From JAKQHY01 sp034429475 (GTDB lineage Bacteria > Chloroflexota > Anaerolineae > B4-G1 > SLSP01): a stretch of DNA of 39,095 nucleotides. Location of the stretch: positions 1-39,095 of the forward strand of contig DAOUGD010000090.1 in the NCBI GenBank assembly GCA_034429475.1. Direction: 5' to 3'. This document shows, in pieces, positions 24,897 through 32,349 of this stretch (positions are counted from its first letter, which is position 1; each line of letters starts with the position of its first letter). The notes under the pieces were generated by a model. It had not been told where the DNA came from. It searched no databases and saw nothing but the letters and a program-made list of their open reading frames with translations. The translations under genes and the position numbers were made by a program.

Positions 24897-27365
24897 ATGG
24901 AAAACGTACAAACTCTGCGCCCCGCGCCAGTGCGGGAGGGGGAGGCTTCCCCCGCGCCGGCGATCGCACAGACTATCTCCGCCCGGCCGATACTTCGGGC
25001 AGCATTGACGTTGGCCGAGCAAGGATGGGCCGTCTTTCCTTTACAGGGGAAACGTCCATTTGCCGGTTTTCGTTGGCGCGAGCAGAGCAGCGCCGATGCG
25101 GCAACCGTGCAGGGGATGTTTCAGGCGCGTCCCCACGCGAATCTCGGCATTGACTGCGGCAAATCGGGCCTGTATGTGGTGGACCTGGACGTGGATGGTG
25201 ATGTGGATGGCCATGCCGCCTGGGCGGACCTCAAGGCCACCCATCATTTTGATGATACGGGCGCGTGGGTGGTCCTGACAGGGGGTGGGGGACGACATCT
25301 CATCTTCCAGGATCCCACTGGCGGCGCCTTGGGCAACACGGCCAGGAAACTCGGCCCTGGCATTGACACGCGCGGCAACGGGGGATACATCGTCGCGCCG
25401 CCTTCGCGCCACCCGGAGACGGGGCGTCCTTATCGCTGGCAATCGCATGAGGCCACCCCCAGCCCCTTGCCGGATGCCCTTATTGCGCTGCTCCAATCGG
25501 CGGAAACTGCCAAGAGCCTGGCAGCTCCTACCCCTTCAGCAAGTGAGAGCGGACGTTATGCGCATTACGTCCAAACGGCAGTTTCTACGGAAGCCGCCGC
25601 GCTGGCCACGGCGCTGGCCGGCAGTCGCAATGATCGGCTGTTTCAGGCGGCGGCCGGCCTGGGGGAGTTGGTGGCGGCGCCGTGGGCGCATCTGGCCCAG
25701 AACGTGGTGGAACACGTCCTCTATGCAGCTTGCCTGACCAACGGCCTGGTGCAGGACGACGGTGAATCCAGCGTCCGCGCCACCCTGTCCAGTGGCTTGC
25801 GACAGGGATTACGTCAACCGCGCCCTGAACCTGTAGGGCACGTTTCCGTGCCTGTTTCGGCGGTCACACTATCTGAACCTTCTCCAACGTTGCCCGACGC
25901 ACCTGCCCCGACGGTCGCATTATCCGAACCTTCCCCCATGTTGTCCGACGCGCTAACCATTCTCCCGGAGATGGTATCAGAGCAACCTGCTGGTTGGTTG
26001 CCCTTACCGGATAGCGTGCAACTTGCGCCCGAATTAGGGCAAGACGCCTGTCCCTGGTTGGATAATTTTTGCGCGTTCAGTACAAAATGGTCGCCGGAAG
26101 CCTACCCCGGTTATCACGAAGCGACGGGAGTGTGGTTGCTGTCTGTGGTGGCCGCGCGGCGGGTGGCGTATCATTTGGGGGGATTGAAGTACACTCCCCT
26201 CTACATCCTCCTCACAGCCCGCTCCGGTTTGACCTCGAAAACCACTACCACCCAGGTCGCCATCAAGGTGCTTCAGGCAGCCGGGTTGGATTGGTTGTTG
26301 ACGACGACCGACGCTACCCCGCAGCGGTTCATCAGCGATTTGACGGCGCAGCCGCCAGAGAATTACGCGCGATTGTCGCCGGAACAGCAGGCGGAATGGC
26401 AAATCCGGTTGGCCTTTGCTGGACAGCGGGGGTGGTATTACGATGAATTTGGAACCAAGATCAAGGCAATGCTGCGTGAGAACAGTGTGATGGCCGACTT
26501 CTTCCGGCTACTGTTGGTATTTCACGAAGGCGAGCCCTTCTATGAGTACCGCACGCGCGGCCGGACAGACCGGATTGAACGTCCCTACCTGGCGCTGCTG
26601 GGCAATGTCACACCGGCCAATCTGCAAAAGGTAGCCCAACGCGGTAGCGAACTCTGGGGTGATGGATTTCTGGCGCGTTTCGCCCTGGTGACGCCGCCGG
26701 CAGATTACACCTACAGCAGTGGGCGCTTCCCCCAGGAACGGATGGTCATCCCATCCAGCTTGACGACGCCCCTTCAGGCGTGGCATCAGCGTTTGGGGCA
26801 GCCCCGTGTGCGAATTGAGAAGGCGGCGACGCCCAAAGACGCGCCGGCCGAATATTGCGTGTCGTTGAGCGAATTCCCGTGCCAGGAACTTGCCCTGGCG
26901 GCCGATGCTTATGAAGCCTGCTACGCCTACCGGGAAGCTCTGCGCGGCTTGATCAACCGGAGCCAGGGCATGGATTTGGACTCGTATTACATCCGGCTGC
27001 CGGAAAAGGCTCAGCGACTGGCTGCCTTGTTTGCCAGCCTGGCGCAGCGTCCGACATTGGAGCTTTCTCATTGGGCGCGCGCCCAGGCCATTGTGGAGCG
27101 CTGGCGGGTCAGCATCCATCATCTCTACGACCAGATTACGGCAGCACATTCTCTGACGGAGAAAGCTGCCACTGAAGAGCGGATTATCCAGGTCATCCGT
27201 AACCTCACCGCGCAAGGAACCAGCACACCGACGCCTAACGAACTCCGACGGTATCTGCATTTGAGCGTCACCGAGTTACTGCCGTATCTTCAGACGTTGT
27301 GCAAGGCCGGGGTGCTGTGCGAAGTGCCACGACAGCGGGCAGCCACCGGCTATCAACTGGTTTGA
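24897..27365 (+). CDS. Bifunctional primase-polymerase with C-terminal helicase-like NTPase
   Basis: About 822 residues. The N-terminal prim-pol domain (about 30-205) has FPLQGKRP, LYVVDLDVDGD with the catalytic DxD, LTGGGGRHLIF, and GIDTRGNGGYIVAPPSRH. After a Pro-rich linker (about 300-360) comes a second half (about 380-700) with a degenerate P-loop SGLTSKTTTT, an acidic WYYDEFGTKI and the LLGNVTPANLQ region, as in DUF3987-type replication NTPases of plasmids and phages. A winged-helix-like end follows. It should prime and drive replication of the element. The ATG at 24897 is eight bases from GAGGTG; the ATG at 24891 is only two from it. Confidence 0.85.
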   Translation: MENVQTLRPAPVREGEASPAPAIAQTISARPILRAALTLAEQGWAVFPLQGKRPFAGFRWREQSSADAATVQGMFQARPHANLGIDCGKSGLYVVDLDVDGDVDGHAAWADLKATHHFDDTGAWVVLTGGGGRHLIFQDPTGGALGNTARKLGPGIDTRGNGGYIVAPPSRHPETGRPYRWQSHEATPSPLPDALIALLQSAETAKSLAAPTPSASESGRYAHYVQTAVSTEAAALATALAGSRNDRLFQAAAGLGELVAAPWAHLAQNVVEHVLYAACLTNGLVQDDGESSVRATLSSGLRQGLRQPRPEPVGHVSVPVSAVTLSEPSPTLPDAPAPTVALSEPSPMLSDALTILPEMVSEQPAGWLPLPDSVQLAPELGQDACPWLDNFCAFSTKWSPEAYPGYHEATGVWLLSVVAARRVAYHLGGLKYTPLYILLTARSGLTSKTTTTQVAIKVLQAAGLDWLLTTTDATPQRFISDLTAQPPENYARLSPEQQAEWQIRLAFAGQRGWYYDEFGTKIKAMLRENSVMADFFRLLLVFHEGEPFYEYRTRGRTDRIERPYLALLGNVTPANLQKVAQRGSELWGDGFLARFALVTPPADYTYSSGRFPQERMVIPSSLTTPLQAWHQRLGQPRVRIEKAATPKDAPAEYCVSLSEFPCQELALAADAYEACYAYREALRGLINRSQGMDLDSYYIRLPEKAQRLAALFASLAQRPTLELSHWARAQAIVERWRVSIHHLYDQITAAHSLTEKAATEERIIQVIRNLTAQGTSTPTPNELRRYLHLSVTELLPYLQTLCKAGVLCEVPRQRAATGYQLV

Positions 27366-27384
27366 GGGAGCACCGTGGGGTGTT

Positions 27385-27464
27385 TTGCTCCGTTGCTCCG
27401 TTGCTCCTTTTGCTCCGCCAAGAAATACTTTTGGCTAAGAGGAGCAAGAGGAGCAACGGAGCAA
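27385..27464. repeat. Mirror-like array of TTGCTCC repeats forming a long dyad
   Basis: TTGCTCC occurs at 27385, 27393, 27401 and 27410, spaced 8, 8 and 9 bases. The inverse GGAGCAA follows at 27441, 27450 and 27458. The segments 27393-27416 and 27441-27464 are inverses with a single mismatch; inside them GCCAA and TTGGC extend the dyad. It starts 19 bases after the primase stop. Possible roles are replication origin, initiator binding array or transcription stop. Confidence 0.8.
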
Positions 27465-27643
27465 GTGCAAAAACAGACGTTGTGCTGCTCCCTTTGTTGG
27501 CGATCACTGGGAATAAGGTGGTAATTGCTCTTTGTACGGTATCTGGTTTGACAATTCCGACTTATAGGGGTAGAATAATTATAGTTCGGTTAGCAACCGC
27601 ACTTTTACAGTTCATATAGCGGCGTACCATGTGCGCCAACCGA

Positions 27644-27735
27644 AAAAACGGGAACAACTACTGCTCAACTCCTGATAAGACTTATCCATAAGTCTATTAT
27701 CTGGTGAATTGTTGCGTGTAGTTGCTCCCGTTTTT
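27644..27735. repeat. Nested inverted repeats in the putative origin region
   Basis: The 18-base arms 27644-27661 (AAAAACGGGAACAACTAC) and 27718-27735 (GTAGTTGCTCCCGTTTTT) pair with one mismatch. Between them, AGACTTAT CC ATAAGTCT (27678-27695) is a perfect 8-bp dyad. Confidence 0.7.
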
Positions 27736-27787
27736 GCGTTTCTTAGGTGTGTTTCACCAGACTGTGGGTCTGGTGCAGAAATTGGGC

Positions 27788-27872
27788 GTCTCACGTTATA
27801 GGATTGTTTCACGTTGTTAGGGTGTGCGTCTCACGTTTGCTGCCAGATTGAGTGCAGCCATAGTTTCACGTT
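27788..27872 (+). repeat. Four direct repeats GTYTCACGTT, iteron-like
   Basis: Copies at 27788-27797, 27806-27815, 27828-27837 and 27863-27872 alternate GTCTCACGTT and GTTTCACGTT. Downstream of a replication gene such short direct repeats could be iterons, though a similar string occurs in dispersed repeats of such genomes (see 5870-5900). No convincing gene was seen between 27366 and 28079. Confidence 0.55.
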
Positions 27873-28079
27873 CGTTTTTTCTTCCGTCGCTGGTGGCCTA
27901 CCGCTCCACTGGTTTGACGTACTCAGAGAACGCGGTCCTCCGGATATTGTCCGGGGTTTCGTGACTTTACGGTCACGCGGGCTGCGGCCCTTGAACGGAG
28001 CGCAGAGTGTCAGATGGAAACGGGGGGAAGGCTTTTTGGGTTGAGATTTCGGTCAATTTCAAGATGAAAGGGGGATGAA

Positions 28080-29003
28080 ATGAAACGCGCATCAGTGAGT
28101 CATCAGGTCAAAACGGCATTGGAGGCGGTTTTTGCGCCGGGGCAATCGCGGTACAGTCTCAAAGGGCAGTCACGGGATATGGTTCCCATTGTGGGGATTG
28201 CCACAATGCGGGATTATGTAAAGGCGGCGGGCAAGTTTGCCCGCTGGTGTCAGGCTGAATATGATGTGCGGTGGTTGCGCGACATTAGCCCGGCGATGGC
28301 GGCGGATTATCTGCAACATCTGCGCGACCGGGAGTTGAGCGGCGGACATCTCGGCAAGGTGAAGGCGGCGATCCGCAAACTGGATCGGGCGGTGCGGGTG
28401 ATGGGCTGGCGTGCAGCAGATGCGCCGGAATGGCTGCCCGCCGGGGGTGGTTGGCACTCGGACGCCCGGCCAGAGCGCGCCTATACCCCAGAGCAGGCCG
28501 AAGCGTTGATCACGGCGCTGACCGGAACCGGCGATCCGCAGGTGGCGCTGGTTGTGCGGCTGCAATGCGTCGCCGGCCTGCGGGTGGCCGAGGCGGCGAT
28601 GTTGCGCGGGGTGGATATTGACGCCGAAACCAGGACGCTACACCTGCGCCGGGGGACGAAAGGCGGGCGTGAGCGTACTCTGATCGTTGACCCACAATAT
28701 CGGGAGTTCCTGGGGGAATTGCAGCAGCGCGCCACCGCACATCGGGATGGACATGTCTTCCAGGGCCGGGGCGACCGGGGATCATCCCTCATCAAGCGGG
28801 TGGAAACGGCTGTCGCGGCGGCGTGTCAGACGCTCGGCATCCCGTGCTGCGGCACCCACGGCTTCCGCAAGACCTATGCGCAGGGCCGTTACGCCGAAGT
28901 GCGCGCCGCCGGCGAGAGTGACCACACCGCGCGGGAGCAGGTGAGTCAGGAATTGGGGCACAGCCGCGTATCGGTGACGTACAGTTACGTGCCGAAGCAG
29001 TGA
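28080..29003 (+). CDS. Tyrosine recombinase (phage integrase family)
   Basis: A 307-residue protein with a GGGGG ribosome-binding site before the ATG. An N-terminal core-binding domain (about 30-115) is followed by the catalytic domain: R in AGLRVAEAAML, K in GTKGGRERTL, H and R in THGFRKTYAQ, H in ELGHSRVSVT and the nucleophile Y in YSYVPKQ at the very end. The second position of the HxxR box is followed by K instead of the usual H, as in several plasmid recombinases. It reads toward the block end at 29.0 kb, opposite the restriction operon. It may be the integrase of the plasmid-like block or a resolvase for its multimers. Confidence 0.87.
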   Translation: MKRASVSHQVKTALEAVFAPGQSRYSLKGQSRDMVPIVGIATMRDYVKAAGKFARWCQAEYDVRWLRDISPAMAADYLQHLRDRELSGGHLGKVKAAIRKLDRAVRVMGWRAADAPEWLPAGGGWHSDARPERAYTPEQAEALITALTGTGDPQVALVVRLQCVAGLRVAEAAMLRGVDIDAETRTLHLRRGTKGGRERTLIVDPQYREFLGELQQRATAHRDGHVFQGRGDRGSSLIKRVETAVAAACQTLGIPCCGTHGFRKTYAQGRYAEVRAAGESDHTAREQVSQELGHSRVSVTYSYVPKQ

Positions 29004-29029
29004 AAATAGTACCAGTAGTGCATACAGAT

Positions 29030-29056
29030 GGGGCTGACGTTGGGGATGTCAGCCCC
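29030..29056. terminator. Perfect hairpin between convergent genes
   Basis: GGGGCTGAC (29030-29038) and GTCAGCCCC (29048-29056) with a 9-base loop. It lies between the recombinase stop and the convergent end of the restriction operon. No T-run follows, so it could equally be a recombination site at the block boundary. Confidence 0.5.
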
Positions 29057-29095
29057 GTGTGCGTTATAGCTTCCCGACGGATTACACATCTCCTG

Positions 29096-29422
29096 TCACT
29101 CCACCAACCCGTACTTCGCCAGGTACGACCGCACCAGCGCGGTGAAAGTTTTCCCGTGTTGGGGATACTTGAGGTGCAGCAGTTCGTGGACGATGACTTC
29201 GGCGCGGAAGGCTGCCGGCTGATGGAGCAAGTCGCGGTCGAAGGTCAAACGGCCGGCGCTGGAGCAACTGCCCCATTTGCGCGCCATCGGGCGGATGGAG
29301 ACCTGTTGCGGCTCGACGCCGATACGTTCGGCCCAGGCGACCACTTCACTCTTGAAGAGTTCCTGCGGCACACTTTCTTCCAGTGCGGGGGGCAGTGGAG
29401 GAACTTTATCCATCCTCTTCAT
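29096..29422 (-). CDS. YgjP-like (M48-related) zinc metallopeptidase, short form
   Basis: A 108-residue protein with the zinc motif HELLHLKYPQHGKTF (HExxH plus a third histidine) and the preceding RKWGSCSSAGRLTFDRDLL signature of the YgjP/DUF45 family. Full-length members have about 230 residues; this one has only the C-terminal catalytic half. Its start overlaps the hsdR stop (ATGA), so it is the last gene of the restriction operon. Short YgjP-type genes are known beside hsdR in type I systems; their role is unknown. All zinc ligands are present, so activity is possible. Confidence 0.85.
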   Translation of the reverse strand: MKRMDKVPPLPPALEESVPQELFKSEVVAWAERIGVEPQQVSIRPMARKWGSCSSAGRLTFDRDLLHQPAAFRAEVIVHELLHLKYPQHGKTFTALVRSYLAKYGLVE

Positions 29423-32349
29423 TTTTCAGCTTGCTCGATGACGTTGAGCAAGTGCTCCACCAGCTCTTTAACGCCGTAGCCAGGTACAAGTCGTTTGCCT
29501 TTGGTGCCTTCCCGGGACGTGACCTGACCCTTGAGCAGCACTTTGTACAGTTCGGTGCGCACCGCGCGCCCCTGACTCTCGCTGCTTTGCCAGTGGGGAT
29601 AGCGCCGGAAGACGCGATCCATCTGCTCGGCGGCTTCGCGCGCGCCGGGTGCGCCCTGCCGATGCAGCGTCCAGTAGACGGCGAAGGCCGCGCCCGGCAA
29701 GGCGAGTTTTGCTCGCTCGGCCTCAGCGGCGTTGATCTCGCGAATGATGTCTTCAAGCCGGGTTAACGTCTGCTGCGTGGTGAGCTGGCGTTCCTGGTAG
29801 GCGCGGATGACGCTTTCGGCACGCTCCCCGATGGAGATCAAGTAGGGTGCGGCGCCACCCTGTCCATCTACCAATGCCTGGATGCTCTTGGCATAGTTGA
29901 AAACTTTGACGGTGTCCGTCTGGTCGCTGGTGGCGATCTTTTCCAGGAGGCGCTCGTTGATCTCATAGACTTCCAGGCTGTCGTGGATGACGCCGCTGTG
30001 GACGTGCTGGCGCACCAGGACTTCGGTCTTGCGCTGGAAGTCCCGGTCCACGCTGATGCCCGGCTCATAAGCCTCGCGCAACAGGCGATACATCCGCGAG
30101 AGCGTTTCGTAATCGTCCAGATAGGGGTGCAGGAAGGCGTCGGGAGAGAGGACTTCATAAAGGTCTTCGATTTCGCGGAAGAAGCGATAGAAGGCATAGC
30201 GTGTCTCGGCGTCGCGGTAGTGGGCCAGCACGGACTCGGCGGCCTTGTCGGGGCCGGCAGCGTTCTGCGTCAGGGGGATGACATCGGTGCGCGCCTGCGC
30301 CAGCAGGTAGGCGAAACGTTCACGGAGGACGCCGAGTTCCTCAATGATGCCTTCCACGTCTTTGGAATCGAAGGCCAGGGCTTTCTCCAGATTCTCGAAG
30401 ATACCCACGAAATCCAGGACGAAGCCAGAAGGTTTGCGCCGCCCCGCGCTATCCTCGTAGGGGCGATTGACACGGGCGATGGCTTGCAGGAGGACGTGGT
30501 CGCGCATTGGCTTGTCGAGATACATACAGTAAAGCACCGGCGCGTCGAAGCCGGTAAGCAGTTTCTCGGTAACGATGAAGAGCCTGGGCAATTTGTCGGG
30601 ATTGCGAAAGTCCTGGCGCAGTTGCTTTTCAGCCTCTTCCCGCAGATGAAATTCGGCCAGGGCTTCGTCGTCGTAGGCGCCCGCACTGTAGACGACGGCG
30701 GAGTATTCGGGCGGCAGGTGTTGATCCAGTGCGTGTTTGTAGAGGGCGCAGGCTTCCCGATCTACAGCCACGAGGAACGCCTTGTAACCCATCGGTTCGA
30801 CGACGGCGCGGTAGTGGTCGGCGACGTAGGCGGCCACGCGCGCCATCCGCGCCTCGTTCTTGAGCATATTGCGCAGTGTAACGGCCTTCTGGAGGATGCG
30901 GTCCAGTTCTTCCACGTCACTGACGCCCTCAGCCTCCTTGAGCGACAGAAATTCTCGATCCAACGTCTCGCGGTCTACGCGCAGGTCGCTGGGGGCCAGG
31001 GTGTAGCGCAGCGGCACGGTGGTTTCGTCGGCGATAGATTCGGCGATGCCGTACTTATCCAGGTAGCCTTGGGGATCGTCCAGGCCGAAGACGGAGAATG
31101 TGCCCCGGCCGCGTGCGCCGCGATCAATGGGCGTGCCGGTGAAGCCAAAAAACGAAGCATTGGGCAGCGCGGCCATTAGCGTTGTGCCGAGCGCGCCGCC
31201 GGTGGTGCGGTGAGCCTCGTCCACCAGCACGAAAATGTTGCGTCGAGGGTTGATGTCGGCCGGCGCCCCCTCGAATTTATGAATGGTGCTGACCATAACG
31301 CCGCGCCAGTCGCTCTGCAACAACTCGCGCAGATGCTTTTTAGATTCAGCCTCGACGTACTCCACGCCCACCGCTTTGAGGTTGCCGAAGAGTTGTGTCT
31401 CCAATTCGTTGCGGTCTACCAGCAGCAGCACAGTGGGGTTCTCGAAGAGGGGATGCGTCACCAGGTGTTGCGCCACATTGATCATCGTGTAGGTTTTGCC
31501 GGAGCCTTGTGTGTGCCAGATCAGGGCGCGGCGCTTGTCGGGGTCGGCAGCGCGGCGGACGATGCGCTCCACGGCCCGCATCTGGTGGGGACGCAACACC
31601 ACTTTGGTCAGTTCGTCATCCTGGCGGGTGAAGAGGATGAAGTCCAGCAGCACGCGCAGGAGGCGTTGGGGATGGACGAAGGTCTTGACCAGGGTTTCGT
31701 AGTCTCCGGCTGTCTCATCCCGCCAGTTGAAGAGCGCCTTACGCGCAAGGTTCCACGTTGGACCGTAGTAGAAGTGAACCAGGTGGGTGAGGGTGTGCAG
31801 TTGCGCCAGCGCCAGCAATTCCGGCCCTTCCCGGTGATAGCGGCGCAGTTGATCCAGCGCCTTGCCGATGCCCTGCTGCTGGTAGGTGGACTTGGTTTCG
31901 ATGATCAGCACGGGGATGCCGTTGACGAACAACACAATATCGGGGCGGATGCTCGGCTGTGTCCCGGCCTGAAAACGCAGTTCTTCGGTGATGTGGAAAG
32001 CATTGCGCTCCCAGGCGTCGGCGTCCAGCAGGGCCACGTTCCGCTCGCGCTTTTCTTCCGGCGTAAAGACGGTTTTGAGTCCTTTGAGGTATTCCCAGGC
32101 GGCGTAGTTGCCCTCGATACGCGGGGCGACGCGCTCCAGGCGGCGGGCCAGGTCGGCGGCGCGGGCGGCGTCCACATACGGGTTGAGCTGCTGCACCTTT
32201 TCGATGAAGACCGGGCACAGCAGACCGTGCTCCAGGCCGCCGCGCAACCGCAGCGCCTCCTCCGGGGTGAGATACATCCAGCCGGCTTCCTGGGCGTAGC
32301 GGATGAAGGGGTTTTGGACTGCTGCGCGTTCGCCGCCGAATTTGGTCAT
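29419..32349 (-). CDS. hsdR: Type I restriction enzyme R subunit
   Basis: About 976 residues. The N-terminal nuclease domain (HSDR_N, about 30-170) has the PD-(D/E)xK residues in RPDIVLFVNGIPVLIIETK. The helicase core follows with Walker A HTQGSGKTYTM (about 281), DEAH-box LVDEAHR (about 375), motif III FFGFTGTP and motif VI QAIARVNRPY. A C-terminal helical region resembles the EcoEI-type R C-terminal domain. It translocates DNA by ATP hydrolysis and cuts far from the recognition site, together with HsdM and HsdS. The start is the ATG at 32349, overlapping the preceding stop (TGATG); a GTG three bases upstream is also possible. It is separated from hsdS by two unusual genes. Confidence 0.95.
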   Translation of the reverse strand: MTKFGGERAAVQNPFIRYAQEAGWMYLTPEEALRLRGGLEHGLLCPVFIEKVQQLNPYVDAARAADLARRLERVAPRIEGNYAAWEYLKGLKTVFTPEEKRERNVALLDADAWERNAFHITEELRFQAGTQPSIRPDIVLFVNGIPVLIIETKSTYQQQGIGKALDQLRRYHREGPELLALAQLHTLTHLVHFYYGPTWNLARKALFNWRDETAGDYETLVKTFVHPQRLLRVLLDFILFTRQDDELTKVVLRPHQMRAVERIVRRAADPDKRRALIWHTQGSGKTYTMINVAQHLVTHPLFENPTVLLLVDRNELETQLFGNLKAVGVEYVEAESKKHLRELLQSDWRGVMVSTIHKFEGAPADINPRRNIFVLVDEAHRTTGGALGTTLMAALPNASFFGFTGTPIDRGARGRGTFSVFGLDDPQGYLDKYGIAESIADETTVPLRYTLAPSDLRVDRETLDREFLSLKEAEGVSDVEELDRILQKAVTLRNMLKNEARMARVAAYVADHYRAVVEPMGYKAFLVAVDREACALYKHALDQHLPPEYSAVVYSAGAYDDEALAEFHLREEAEKQLRQDFRNPDKLPRLFIVTEKLLTGFDAPVLYCMYLDKPMRDHVLLQAIARVNRPYEDSAGRRKPSGFVLDFVGIFENLEKALAFDSKDVEGIIEELGVLRERFAYLLAQARTDVIPLTQNAAGPDKAAESVLAHYRDAETRYAFYRFFREIEDLYEVLSPDAFLHPYLDDYETLSRMYRLLREAYEPGISVDRDFQRKTEVLVRQHVHSGVIHDSLEVYEINERLLEKIATSDQTDTVKVFNYAKSIQALVDGQGGAAPYLISIGERAESVIRAYQERQLTTQQTLTRLEDIIREINAAEAERAKLALPGAAFAVYWTLHRQGAPGAREAAEQMDRVFRRYPHWQSSESQGRAVRTELYKVLLKGQVTSREGTKGKRLVPGYGVKELVEHLLNVIEQAEK

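Noticed and set aside
27385..27464. TTGCTCC array as a CRISPR
   Set aside because: Units are 7 bases with 1-2-base gaps and mirror orientation; no spacers and no cas genes.
27814..28044. 76-codon ORF in the putative origin region
   Set aside because: No ribosome-binding site, no motif, and it runs through the direct repeats.
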